A program made the translations under genes and the position numbers. Source: Pyrolobus sp964613695 (lineage in GTDB: Archaea; Thermoproteota; Thermoprotei_A; Sulfolobales; Pyrodictiaceae). From it: a DNA stretch of 19,659 bases. Where the stretch lies: positions 1-19,659 of the forward strand of contig CAZTIR010000026.1 of the NCBI GenBank assembly GCA_964613695.1, given 5' to 3'. The notes beneath the pieces were generated by a model. That model saw nothing but the letters and a program-made list of their open reading frames with translations. It was not told the origin of the DNA and made no database searches. This document shows positions 6,070 through 14,097 of the stretch, in pieces. Positions within the stretch are counted from its first letter, which is position 1. Every line of letters begins with the position of its first letter.

Positions 6070-6849
6070 TTACGCGTAGGGGCTTCCCGTATTATCCTGG
6101 CCGCTTCTAGACTCGCGCGGAGCCTCGAGCACGTAGACGCTCGGCTCTCCCGGCAGCGACCCCGGCTCGAGCACAACCTCGTTGCTCTCCACGCGTATGA
6201 CCCTCCTCCTCTTCCTCACCACCGAGAGGAACTCGTCGAGGGGGTCTAGGGGTAGGAAGTAGCCGCGGAGCCAGTAGTGCATCGGTATACCCACACGCGC
6301 CTCTAGAGCATCGAGGGTCTCGGCAGCCTCCCTAGGGTGCATGGTGTAAACGCCGCCAGCCGGAACCATCACTATATCGGCCTTGAGCTTCTCGGCCTCC
6401 TCGCCCGAGGGGGGCACGCCCGCGTCACCAAGGTGAGTTATGCTGAGGCCGTCGACCTCGATACGGTAGGCTACCACGAACCCCCTATACTTGCCCCCGA
6501 ACTCGTCGTGGGGGAGCCTAACGCCCCTCACCCTGAAAGAGCCGAGGGTGAACTCTCCAACCCTCTCCACGACAACCTCCCGCGTCTCCGGCCCCTTCAC
6601 CACATCGACCGCGTTATGGTCGAAGTGGTTGTGGGTCACTAGTATGTAGTGGGGCTTGGGGTACTCGCGGCCGCGTAGGCGGAGGGGCCGTGGCACCTGT
6701 AGACCGATGCTAGCGCCATCATGGGGGTCTATGAGGAGCCTCTCCTCGCCACCCTCACCCTCCTTTATTATCTCGAAGCAGGAGTGGCCCCACCAGCGTA
6801 TCCTAACCCTGGCCACCCTCCAGGCACCTCGCCGGAGGCTAGTCGGCAT
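6070..6849 (-). CDS. Metallo-beta-lactamase-fold hydrolase, UlaG/UPF0173-like
   Basis: The protein has the MBL layout of the UlaG-like group: WWGHSCFEI near the start (first strand with the group's conserved His), LLIDPHDG, the metal motif THNHFDHNAVD (H-x-H-x-D-H), HLGDAG with the bridging Asp, and a late MHYW His. Relatives are metal-dependent hydrolases, some acting on lactones or cyclic phosphodiester-like bonds; the substrate here is unknown. The 259 residues include a C-terminal tail beyond the usual 220-230. The ATG at 6849 lies inside the TldD-like gene (11-base overlap), so translation is probably coupled. Confidence 0.82.
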   Translation of the reverse strand: MPTSLRRGAWRVARVRIRWWGHSCFEIIKEGEGGEERLLIDPHDGASIGLQVPRPLRLRGREYPKPHYILVTHNHFDHNAVDVVKGPETREVVVERVGEFTLGSFRVRGVRLPHDEFGGKYRGFVVAYRIEVDGLSITHLGDAGVPPSGEEAEKLKADIVMVPAGGVYTMHPREAAETLDALEARVGIPMHYWLRGYFLPLDPLDEFLSVVRKRRRVIRVESNEVVLEPGSLPGEPSVYVLEAPRESRSGQDNTGSPYA

Positions 6850-8023
6850 AGGCTTGAAGCCTTATACTGGGTGCGAGCTCAACCTGATAGTAGCCCTTCT
6901 CGGTCGACAACCTTGGCCAGAGGCGCCTCCCGAGGGCATCGAGGGTCTTGAGGTCTCTGGCTAGGCGTAGCCGTATACGACCAACCCTTATGAAGCCGCG
7001 CACCTCCCCACGCTCTACGAGCCAGGCTAGCTCGGGTTTCAGGGTTATCACGCCATCCTCGTCCAGGGTTGCCTCGTAGACGGTCTCGACCAGGATACCC
7101 CTCCTGGTCTCCTCTACAATCTCCCCATCCCTCCAGTCCCCGGGCTCCAGGCGGAGCACGGTGTGCATAGCCTTCGGGGGGTGGAAGAGGCCCCTAGCCG
7201 AGCCCGGCGACCCCACACCCCTCCAGCGTACCCCGAGGTACTCGCTAACGGAGCCCAGCGTCACCAGCCTCCTCGAGACAGCCACGACACCCTCATCGTC
7301 GAAGACGTGGTGGTAGGGGGCGCTACTATACCCCGGCTCGTCCACCAGGTTGAACTCCTCGGGGGCTATCTGAGCCCCCTTAGGCAGCCTAGGCCCCCAG
7401 TCTCCCTCGAGCGCGTGAGCCACCTCGTGTATGAGGGCGCCCGCGGCGGTGCCAGCCAGTATCACGCTCCAACGCCCAGCCTCTAGCGGCGAGAGCCTCT
7501 GGAAGCTCCGCTTAGCCGCCTTCAGCTTCTCGCACATCACTCCAACAAGCCTGGGTAGGAGCCTAGCCTCAGCGGGTGTGAGCGGGACGCGATCGCTGAT
7601 GCCAACACCGCCCCCCGCCACCGAGATGCTAGCCTCGAGTAGGCAGTGCTCGTGGACAGCCTCACCCTCATAGTGCCTCACAACCCTCCTCATGCAGACG
7701 CTCTCAACCACAACCTCTGTCACACACCCGCCCCCGGCCTCGCCAGCCTCCCGCGCAACCCTCTCAGCCTCCCCGGGCTCGAGGGGCTCTACACCGGAGC
7801 GGTAGAGGCCAGTGTAGAGCACAGCATCCTTGAGCCCCTCGCCCCTGCTAGGCTCGGGGAGGGGGCCGCGCTGGCCGCAGCGCCAAGAGCGTATCCTCCA
7901 CACTCCATCGTACACGCGGAAGCCCTCCCAGCAGCCCTCGTCGGTGTTAACCTCTATGCTCCCGTCGCGATAGGCGGCCTCAACTATCCTAGTCTCTAGC
8001 CTAACCACATCCCTATAGGCCAT
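6839..8023 (-). CDS. TldD/PmbA-family metalloprotease-like protein with an HExxH variant motif
   Basis: TldD/PmbA (TldE) proteins form heterodimeric zinc proteases that cut unfolded peptides. The key evidence is GALIHEVAHALEGD (195-208), matching the family block HE-x3-H-x-LEGD. Here the histidines are spaced HExxH (His199, Glu200, His203), one residue shorter than bacterial TldD. Further on, residues such as ISDRVPLTPAE and GVGSPGSARGLFHPPKAM recall the family's middle. The C-terminal GxCGKxGQ block with the zinc-binding Cys of TldD is not visible, and the chain (394) is shorter than the usual 440-480. It may be a divergent or single-subunit member. It is the first gene of the - strand unit leading to coaBC and pantoate kinase, transcribed from 8024-8076. 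Confidence 0.68.
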   Translation of the reverse strand: MAYRDVVRLETRIVEAAYRDGSIEVNTDEGCWEGFRVYDGVWRIRSWRCGQRGPLPEPSRGEGLKDAVLYTGLYRSGVEPLEPGEAERVAREAGEAGGGCVTEVVVESVCMRRVVRHYEGEAVHEHCLLEASISVAGGGVGISDRVPLTPAEARLLPRLVGVMCEKLKAAKRSFQRLSPLEAGRWSVILAGTAAGALIHEVAHALEGDWGPRLPKGAQIAPEEFNLVDEPGYSSAPYHHVFDDEGVVAVSRRLVTLGSVSEYLGVRWRGVGSPGSARGLFHPPKAMHTVLRLEPGDWRDGEIVEETRRGILVETVYEATLDEDGVITLKPELAWLVERGEVRGFIRVGRIRLRLARDLKTLDALGRRLWPRLSTEKGYYQVELAPSIRLQAYAD

Positions 8024-8076
8024 GACCCGTTTAACGAGACTCTAGCCTAGAGCCCCTTATAGGGAGTCTCGGCTCG
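8024..8076. promoter_or_regulatory. Divergent promoter with nested inverted repeats
   Basis: This 53-base gap separates two divergent starts, ATG 8023 (-) and ATG 8077 (+). It contains gtttaac (8030-8035) and ccttatag (8056-8063), both TATA-like; the second reads ctataagg on the - strand, about 30 bases from ATG 8023. Two inverted repeats overlap: an 8-bp perfect pair cgagactc (8035-8042) and gagtctcg (8064-8071), and inside it the 13-base palindrome ctctagcctagag (8040-8052). Placed across both start sites, these could be a regulator site. Promoter positions are inferred by spacing only. Confidence 0.45.
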
Positions 8077-8817
8077 ATGACCCTCGACGAGGAGAGGCTC
8101 AGACGGTTCACCGCGTGGCTCCCCGACATAGACGATGATAGGGCCTACGTCGTGCAGGTGATGCTCAGGCCCTGGAAGAGCGGGCACGAGGGCCTCCCAC
8201 GCTCCGGCCTACTTCACCTCGAGCTCGTGGAGGGCGGCTGCTGTTGGCGAGAGAGGCTCGAGACCGCTGTTCGCAGAGCCGCGCTGATAGCGTCAAGGAG
8301 CAGCGAGACGCTGGTTACCGTCAAGGGCTCTAGCCTAGTCCACCCGCCCCCCGACGCCGTGGCGGTGTACACGAGGGTCAACCCGAGCGTGTTGCACAGG
8401 GCCGCCACCCGCCTCTGCATAGAGCACATTGAGGACCTCGAGGCGAGGGCGTATGGTGGTGCCAGCGGCCCGCCCAGGCTCTTCTCGAGGCTAGCCTCCG
8501 TGTTGGCGCGTAGCCTGGAGACGAGGTTCCACACCCTAGACGTGGAGGACGAGGAGCTCCTACGGGCTCTAGCCGAGAGGCTCCACACCACCCTCGGCGT
8601 CGAGCTCGGAGTGGTTAAGACGAGGAGAGGCGGCCACATACTAATCCCGGTCACGCTCCTGGACGAGGAGAGGGCTAGGCTCCTCTTCCGCGAGCTGCTG
8701 CCAGAGGTCTTGAGGAGGTACAGGGGGCTTGTTGAGCACAAGAGGGAGGGTTTGGAGCCCACGCCGGGCACCCTCTACAAGGGCGTTATCGTTGATTTCA
8801 TAGTGTGGAATGGCTAA
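8077..8817 (+). CDS. Unrecognised conserved-looking protein, 246 residues
   Basis: I do not recognise a family. The protein is soluble, without signal or membrane segments. It opens with LRRFTAWLPDIDDDRAYVVQ, contains a Cys-Cys pair (CCWRER, about 55-60), and later an ordered segment VVKTRRGGHILIPVTLLDEE. That segment recalls a basic-Gly-Gly-His strand seen in some archaeal nucleic-acid enzymes, a weak similarity that I do not press. It starts at an ATG facing the divergent promoter 8024-8076, and its last 8 bases (ATGGCTAA) overlap the aspartate dehydrogenase gene. The two are therefore probably co-translated, which links it by position only to NAD synthesis. Confidence 0.65.
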   Translation: MTLDEERLRRFTAWLPDIDDDRAYVVQVMLRPWKSGHEGLPRSGLLHLELVEGGCCWRERLETAVRRAALIASRSSETLVTVKGSSLVHPPPDAVAVYTRVNPSVLHRAATRLCIEHIEDLEARAYGGASGPPRLFSRLASVLARSLETRFHTLDVEDEELLRALAERLHTTLGVELGVVKTRRGGHILIPVTLLDEERARLLFRELLPEVLRRYRGLVEHKREGLEPTPGTLYKGVIVDFIVWNG

Positions 8818-9646
8818 GCGTAAAACCGGTCGAGCACCGTTACAAGCTGCTAGTGGTGGTGTACGCACGAAGCGCATAGCCGTTATAGGCTGCGGGGCCA
8901 TAGGCTCAACCCTCGTAAAGGCCGTGTCGGAGGGCCTTGTGAGGGCGCGCGTGGTCGCACTATACGATGTTGTCAGGGAGAGGTGCGAGAGGCTAACCCG
9001 GTTCGCGCCCGACGCCCTGATAGCGGGCAGTCTAGAGGAGCTTCTAGCCGCCAAACCCGATATCGTGGTGGAGGCTGCTAGCCAGGAGGCTGTACGCCAG
9101 TATGGACCCACTGTGCTCGAGAGGGGGTTGACGCTAGTAGTGCTGAGCGTCGGAGCCCTCCTCGACGAGGAGACGCTGAAGAGGCTCGAGGAGGCTGCTA
9201 GGAGGGGCGGCGGCAGGGTATACGCGCCGACCGGCGCGATAGCAGGCCTCGACGCCGTGAGGGCTATGAGGCACGCGGGCATCGAGAAGGTTACCCTGAG
9301 AACCAGGAAGAACCCGAGGAGCCTAGGCGTCGAGGTGGACCACGAGACCATCCTCTACCGTGGGCCTGCCCGGGAGGCGGTGAAGAGGTACCCATTCAAC
9401 GTCAACGTGGCGGCCGCCCTAGCCCTAGCCGCTGGGGTAGAGCCCGAGGTCGAGATTATTGCGGACCCCGCCGTGGATAGGAACATACACGAGATCGTGG
9501 TAGAGTCGAAGGCCTCTAGGCTAACAGTGAGGGTCGAGAACGTGCCGAGCCCGGAGAACCCGAAGACGAGCTACCTCGCCGCACTCTCCTGCATAGAGTT
9601 GCTGAGGAGGCTAGCGTCACCAAACTGGCTCGAAGTAGGCACGTAG
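8810..9646 (+). CDS. nadX: L-aspartate dehydrogenase
   Basis: This enzyme oxidises L-aspartate to iminoaspartate with NAD(P)+, the first step of the NAD pathway where aspartate oxidase is absent. Visible: Rossmann loop IGCGAIGS (26-33), VVEAASQEAVRQYG, LSVGALLDE, the family signature APTGAIAGLDAVRAM, TRKNP, YPFNVNVAAALALAAG, ADPAVDRNIHEIVVES with the active-site His, and SPENPKTSYLAALS near the end. The length of 278 includes about 20 extra residues ahead of the Rossmann strand; a later start is possible but would lose the 8-base coupling with the gene upstream. No other NAD-pathway gene (nadA, nadC) is present nearby. Confidence 0.93.
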   Translation: MAKRKTGRAPLQAASGGVRTKRIAVIGCGAIGSTLVKAVSEGLVRARVVALYDVVRERCERLTRFAPDALIAGSLEELLAAKPDIVVEAASQEAVRQYGPTVLERGLTLVVLSVGALLDEETLKRLEEAARRGGGRVYAPTGAIAGLDAVRAMRHAGIEKVTLRTRKNPRSLGVEVDHETILYRGPAREAVKRYPFNVNVAAALALAAGVEPEVEIIADPAVDRNIHEIVVESKASRLTVRVENVPSPENPKTSYLAALSCIELLRRLASPNWLEVGT

Positions 9647-9672
9647 AAGAGGGGACGCGTTCTAGTTGGAGG

Positions 9673-9677
9673 AAAAA
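9673..9677 (-). terminator. Oligo-T terminator after the CstA gene
   Basis: On the - strand, 11 to 15 bases after the CstA stop codon (9688-9690), the sequence reads cuuuuuccucc. A short T-run directly after a stop is the usual form of archaeal termination. It lies in the 41-base gap between the convergent nadX and CstA genes and would protect nadX from antisense reading. No hairpin is needed or seen. Confidence 0.4.
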
Positions 9678-9687
9678 GAGTCTAGGT

Positions 9688-11548
9688 TTAGGCCCTCGTC
9701 TCCACGCGTCTCTCGGCTAGCGCCTCCCTCCTAGCCGTTGTTAGGCGCTTGACGAACGCGTAGAAGAGGAAGAGGTCTAGCGCGAAGCTTATCGCTGCAA
9801 CGCTCCCGGCGCCGATCTGGAAGACCGGCGGTATGTGTGGTAGTATCACGACGAGCCAGTAGCCCAGTGCCGCCGTGACCGTCACCCATAGGAAGACTGC
9901 CGGGGCTAGCACCGTGGCGGCTAGCCATCCGCGCACGCGGAGTATCACATAGACCCATAGCGCGCTCGTCATCAGCGCTAGTGCCGCGAGGAGCTGGTTG
10001 GTGCCGGCGAAGGCGGGCCAGACTATCCTCCAGGCCGGTATACCGCCTATCGTCTGGAGGGCCATGAAGCCGCCTAGTATCACGGAGATGGCGCTAGCGA
10101 CCCAGCGGTTGGTGAGCACCTTGTAGAGCGTCTGGTGCTTCTCGGCTAGGAAGTCCATCATCTCGCTCCACGCGAACCTGGCGAGCCTGTTAGCAGTGTC
10201 GAGGGTTGTTAGCACGAACGTCGTCAGGGCTATAGCGGCGAAGACCTCCGCGGCGAAGGCTATGGTGCTCGCGTTTAAGCCTAGCCTGCCCAGCGAGATG
10301 CCGAAGAGGGTGCCGTACGCCACCACGAACTTGCCCAGAGCCTTGGGTATGGTTGCCACCCTGTCCCACGCCACTGCTATAGGCGCTATCACCGCTAGCG
10401 TCGAGACGGCGCCCTCGGTTAGCATGGCACCGTAGCCCACTAGGAGGGCGTCCATCTCGTTGGCCAGCTGCTTGCTCGTGGTGCCGCTCGCGACCACACT
10501 ATGGAAGCCGCTTAGGGAGCCACAGGCTATTATCAGTACGATGCTCGGCCAGAAGGGTGCCAGAGGCTTCTTGGCTATAGCCCCGACGCCGCCTATGGTC
10601 GCGGCGGGGGCAACCCAGTTTATGATTGCTGGCTGCTTGAGCGGCAGGTCTAGGGCCAGGAGCGCTGCAAGGGCGGAGGCTCCTACGAACGCCCATAGGA
10701 GGTAGGCGTTGAGATAGTCTCTGGGCTGTAGCAGGTACCAGACTGGTAGCGCTGCGGCTATGAAACTGTAGAGCATTAGCACGTAGACCCACGTCTGGTA
10801 GGGGAGGTTGAGTGGCACTTGGAGGCTGTAGAGGTAGCCTAGTATCGCGAGCACCACGGCTATCGCGGTGGACGTCTTGAGGCCTAGGCCGGTGCGGTAC
10901 ATGAGGTAGCCTAGCAGCAGCGCTATAGGCATGTAGATCACGGCCTTGGTGGCTGCGTTGGGCGAGACCGCCGCGTAGACCGTGGCTGCCACGCTGAGGA
11001 AGGCCGCTATGACTAGTATCAGGGCGCCCCAGACGTAGAGGAGGAAGGCGTACCTAGCCCTCCTGCCCATAACGCTCTCGGCGACGCTCATTATCGAGAT
11101 GCCGCCGTGCCTCACGCTAGCCATTAGCGCTAGGTAGTCGTGGACAGCCCCAATGAAGAGGTTCCCGAATATCACCCAGAGGAGTGGCAGGAACCAGCCG
11201 TAGGCCGATGCGAGAGCCGGGCCTATGATTGGGCCAGCGCCAGCTATACTAGCGAAGTGGTGACCGTAGAGGACCCACTTGTTGGCAGGCACGTAGTCGA
11301 TGCCATCGAACTTGGTGTAGGCTGGGGTCGGTCTACTGGGGCTAGCCTTGACTATACGCCTCTCTATTACAGCCCTGCCGTAAGCCCAGTAGCCGACTAT
11401 GTACGCCAGGAGCGTNNNNNNNNNNNNNNNNNNNNNNNNNNNNNNNNNNNNNNNNNNNNNNNNNNNNNNNNNNNNNNNNNNNNNNNNNNNNNNNNNNNNN
11501 NNNNNNNNNNNNNNNCATTACGATGCCCACTGCCTGCCTGATGCCCAC
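9688..11548 (-). CDS. cstA: CstA-type carbon starvation transporter, interrupted by an assembly gap
   Basis: CstA proteins are polytopic inner-membrane carriers for peptides and, in some bacteria, pyruvate. The family core is plain: DYVPANKWVLYGHHFASIAG followed by AGPIIGPALASAYGW, then GNLFIGAVHDYLALM, and about fifteen hydrophobic segments over the chain. Coding extends upstream of the internal ATG at 11292 to the N-run at 11416 (YIVGYWAYGRAVIERR, then SRPTPAYTKFDGIDYVP). Beyond the gap, a GTG at 11546-11548 starts MGIRQAVGIVM, a fitting N-terminus for this family. The two parts are in phase only if the real gap is a multiple of three bases, so the 100 N are filler. The chain ends with a basic tail. 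The substrate is unknown, and an oligo-T terminator follows. Confidence 0.88.
11416..11515. other. Assembly gap (100 N) inside the CstA gene
   Basis: Exactly 100 N, the usual placeholder for a gap of unknown size. Both flanks read as CstA N-terminus on the - strand, and phase demands a gap length divisible by three. Compared with CstA relatives, only a few to a few tens of residues can be missing, so the true gap is probably shorter than 100 bases. Confidence 0.95.
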
Positions 11549-11600
11549 TATTAGCCCACCGTTTGAAGTGTTCAGCTTATACGGAGCCCTTTGAAAAAGA
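11549..11600. promoter_or_regulatory. Divergent promoter region between cstA and the ArsA-type unit
   Basis: This 52-base gap separates GTG 11548 (-) and ATG 11601 (+). The TATA-like agcttata (11574-11581) is centred about 24 bases ahead of ATG 11601, so the + transcript should start at or next to the ATG, i.e. be leaderless; the AT-rich ttgaaaaaga just before the ATG fits an initiator region. For the - strand, cttcaaac (near 11561-11568) lies about 15-20 bases from the GTG and is a weaker candidate. Confidence 0.45.
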
Positions 11601-11921
11601 ATGCGGGTGGGCTATGGGGCCTTGCCACTCGGGAGGCTCCTATCCAGGCTGCTAGAGGAGGTGAGGAGGGCTTTCGAGGGCCTAGCTGTGGCGGCTAGGG
11701 AGCAGGCTATAGAGGCTCTGGAGCTGCAGGAGAGGGAGCTTGAGAGCATCTTCTACACTCTCGTAGCCGCGCCCCTGGCTGGTCTGCCCATAACACCCAC
11801 CGGCCTCCTCCTCGAGCTCGCGCCGATACTAGGCGACGAGATAGTCAACGCGGTGAACCGGGCCGCCCTCTGGGCCGACCTGATAGCGGATTACTTCTCC
11901 AACCTGGGTGGTGAGTGGTGA
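11601..11921 (+). CDS. Small helical protein coupled to an ArsA/Get3-type ATPase
   Basis: I do not recognise the family. The 106 residues are mostly helical: an amphipathic stretch rich in Glu/Arg (LLSRLLEEVRRAFEGLAVAA and on to LELQERELESIF, about 13-50), then a hydrophobic middle (YTLVAAPLAGLPITPTGLLL, 52-71) that could lie on or in a membrane or in a binding groove, and an amphipathic end. The gene is leaderless by TATA spacing and overlaps the ATPase gene by 7 bases, so the two products are likely made together and may act together. It could be a regulatory or targeting partner of the ATPase; that is inference. Confidence 0.6.
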   Translation: MRVGYGALPLGRLLSRLLEEVRRAFEGLAVAAREQAIEALELQERELESIFYTLVAAPLAGLPITPTGLLLELAPILGDEIVNAVNRAALWADLIADYFSNLGGEW

Positions 11922-12841
11922 GCCTCGAGAGAATACTCGATGCTAGAGTCGTACTCGTCTACGGCAAGGGCGGTGTGGGGAAGACCACGTTTAGTCTCCT
12001 CGCGGGCCTCTACGCGAGTGGCAGGGGTAGGAGGGTTCTGATAGTCTCGATGGACCCCGCTAAACACCTGCCGGGCTACGCGGGCTGCGATTGCATAAAC
12101 AAGCCCGTCACTATAGACGGTCTCACGCTCGAGCAGTACGATCCCGTTGATGATGTTAGGAGGCTTGGGGAGGAGTACGCCCTGCTACTGAAGCGCATCT
12201 CCTCGAGGCTCTCCGTGATAAACCTAGACTCGCTCGTGAGCGTTGTGCGCGACGCGCCGGGTCTCGAGGAGGAGGCGTACCTGCGGCGCCTCGAGTCCAT
12301 ATACGCGCGCATGGACGACTATGACCTCATAATCGTGGATATGCCTCCTACGGGCGTAGCGCTGCGCATAGTGAGACTACCCCGCCTCTATAGCGTGTGG
12401 CTCGGCGTCCTTGAGGAGGTCCGGGCTAAGCTCCTAGAGACGCGCATGATGATAGCGAGGGTTGCCGGCGGCGATGTGACGGACCCGGTGCTAGGCAAGT
12501 TGAGGGAGCTTAGAGAGAGGTTTGAGCGGCTCGAGAGGCTCGTGCTCGACGAGGGGGTTACTCTGCACGTCGGAGTGGCTACCCCGGAGCCCCTCCCCGT
12601 CATGGAGGTCGAGCAGGTCTCGGCTAGCCTTGGCGAGCTTGGCGGCAGGCTTGGACTTATCGTGCTCAACAGGGTGCTGAGTAGGGTTGACGCGGAGAGG
12701 CTCGGGGTGGTTGAGCAGCAGGAGGAGGCTAGGAGGAGGCTCTCGAGGCTCGCGCCGCTTGTGGAGATACCGTACCTCGGGAGGCCTACGAGGAGCCTGA
12801 GTGACGTGAAAGAACTGTTGGGTAGGGTTGCGGGGGTCTAG
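11915..12841 (+). CDS. ArsA/Get3 (TRC40)-type P-loop ATPase
   Basis: It belongs to the SIMIBI class of deviant Walker A ATPases. Visible: GKGGVGKTT (17-25) with the signature Lys, the Switch I-like segment SMDPAKHL (45-52; S-T-D-P-A-H-S-L in ArsA/Get3), and VDMPPTGVALRI as Switch II (D-T-A-P-T-G in Get3). A long basic/acidic helical region follows (about 165-215), and the chain ends with IPYLGRPTR. At 308 residues it matches single-domain Get3-like proteins, which in archaea may target tail-anchored membrane proteins. A Cys pair (CDC, 58-60) lies after Switch I, not at the Get3 dimer zinc position. No ars operon genes are present, so arsenite export is unlikely. Its stop overlaps the opposing dehydrogenase stop within CTAG. 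Confidence 0.8.
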   Translation: MVSLERILDARVVLVYGKGGVGKTTFSLLAGLYASGRGRRVLIVSMDPAKHLPGYAGCDCINKPVTIDGLTLEQYDPVDDVRRLGEEYALLLKRISSRLSVINLDSLVSVVRDAPGLEEEAYLRRLESIYARMDDYDLIIVDMPPTGVALRIVRLPRLYSVWLGVLEEVRAKLLETRMMIARVAGGDVTDPVLGKLRELRERFERLERLVLDEGVTLHVGVATPEPLPVMEVEQVSASLGELGGRLGLIVLNRVLSRVDAERLGVVEQQEEARRRLSRLAPLVEIPYLGRPTRSLSDVKELLGRVAGV

Positions 12842-14097
12842 TAGTTGCGCCAGGCTCTCTTATATACCCACTCGACGTCCTTGGCTGTCACGGGCCTCGG
12901 GTTTAGCGCTAGCAGCGCCCTCTGCTTCAACGTCTCCACGGCCATCGCGGGTATGTCCTTGGGGTCTACGCCCACCTCCTCCAGGCCCCTCGTGAAGCCC
13001 ACGTCGCGCTGCAGCTCCCTTATCTTGTCAGCCGCCCACTTGGCGCCCTCGGGGCAGCATGCGCAGGGCGGCTCCTCGCCGGAGAGGAGCACTCCGATGC
13101 GGACTGCCTTGCAGTAGTTGGCTGGAGCGTTGAACTCGAGGACCGCGGGGAGTAGGATGCCCACTGCCTCCCCGTGGGTGACCTTGTACCTGCCTCCGAG
13201 GGGGTAGCTGGCCGCGTGAGCTAGGCTGGTGCCGGCGTTGCCGAAGGCGAGGCCGGCTATGTTGGCCGCTAGTAGCATCGCCGCCCTAGCCTCTATGTCG
13301 GTGCTCCCCTGGTACGCGGCCCTCCTGAGATAAGCACCGATGAGCTCGATAGCCTTCTCTGCTAGCGCGTCGGTCACGGGGTTCGAGCCGTGGTAGACGG
13401 GCCTCTCGGCCGGGCTCCTGGGCCTAGGCCTAGCGTAGAAGGGTATAGCCATGTACGCCTCGACCGCGTGGGTTAGCGCGTCGAAGGCGGTGTCTACAGT
13501 GACCTTCTTGGGCATGGTGAGGGTTAGCTCCGGATCCAGGAGGGCGAGGTAGGGTCGGAGGGCGTCGTGCCTAACACCCACCTTCACCTTGAGGTCCGGC
13601 AGCGTTACTACAGCCACGCTCGTGACCTCGCTGCCGGTGCCAGCGGTTGTCGGCACTGCTATCAGGGGCTTGATGGGGCCTGGTACCTGCTTCCCAGCGC
13701 CGTAGGGCGGTGCGACATAGTCGCGGACGCGGCCCCCATACCTCTCGAGCACAGCCGCGACCTTAGCAGCGTCTATCACCGAGCCGCCCCCAATAGCGAC
13801 TATCACGTCGGGGCCGAACTTCTTCATAGCCTCCGCCAGCTGCTCTACGTTAGTGTCGCTGGGCTCGGGCTCCACGTCCGCGAAGTACTCTAGCTCCACG
13901 TTCTCCGGGAGTACCTTCCCCACCCTCTCGACGATACCCCTCCTAACCCACCCCCTCGTCGTTACGAGGAATACCTTCTTGGCGCCGAGCTTCTCCACCT
14001 CGTAGCCTAGCTCGTTGAGGGAGCCGACGCCGAACTTGACACGGGGTGCACGGAACTCGAAGACGTTGTCGGCGTAGGGCGTTGGCGGCAGGAACAC
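12838..14097 (-). CDS. Iron-type (group III) alcohol dehydrogenase, hydroxyacid-oxoacid transhydrogenase-like
   Basis: These NAD(P)-dependent enzymes oxidise or reduce alcohols and hydroxyacids with a metal, often iron. Visible: the nucleotide site AIGGGSVIDAAKVAA (101-115), PTTAGTGSEVTSVAV (149-163), and metal ligands Asp206, His210 (DALTH), His294 and His308, with the family spacing D-x3-H and H-x13-H. The segments EPSDTN (78-83) and FYARPRP followed by RPVYHGSNPVTDA resemble the hydroxyacid-oxoacid transhydrogenase branch (ADHFE1-like), so 4-hydroxybutyrate-type substrates are possible. A cysteine-rich patch (PPCACCPEGAKW, about 346-357) lies in the C-terminal helical domain. The start is a GTG after a TATA-like box in 14098-14201. 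The substrate cannot be fixed from sequence. Confidence 0.87.
   Translation of the reverse strand: MFLPPTPYADNVFEFRAPRVKFGVGSLNELGYEVEKLGAKKVFLVTTRGWVRRGIVERVGKVLPENVELEYFADVEPEPSDTNVEQLAEAMKKFGPDVIVAIGGGSVIDAAKVAAVLERYGGRVRDYVAPPYGAGKQVPGPIKPLIAVPTTAGTGSEVTSVAVVTLPDLKVKVGVRHDALRPYLALLDPELTLTMPKKVTVDTAFDALTHAVEAYMAIPFYARPRPRSPAERPVYHGSNPVTDALAEKAIELIGAYLRRAAYQGSTDIEARAAMLLAANIAGLAFGNAGTSLAHAASYPLGGRYKVTHGEAVGILLPAVLEFNAPANYCKAVRIGVLLSGEEPPCACCPEGAKWAADKIRELQRDVGFTRGLEEVGVDPKDIPAMAVETLKQRALLALNPRPVTAKDVEWVYKRAWRNY

Noticed and set aside
8641..9351. A 236-residue open frame on the - strand
   Set aside because: It spans the end of one real + gene and most of nadX in antisense; low-complexity Ser/Ala/Leu composition and no motif.
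11140..11541. A + strand frame running through the N-gap
   Set aside because: It is open only because the unknown bases cannot form a stop; the opposite strand carries CstA on both sides.
11915..12841. ArsA as part of an arsenite-resistance operon
   Set aside because: The ATPase has one domain, no ArsB, ArsC, ArsR or ArsD gene lies nearby, and its partner is an unknown helical protein; a Get3-like role fits better.
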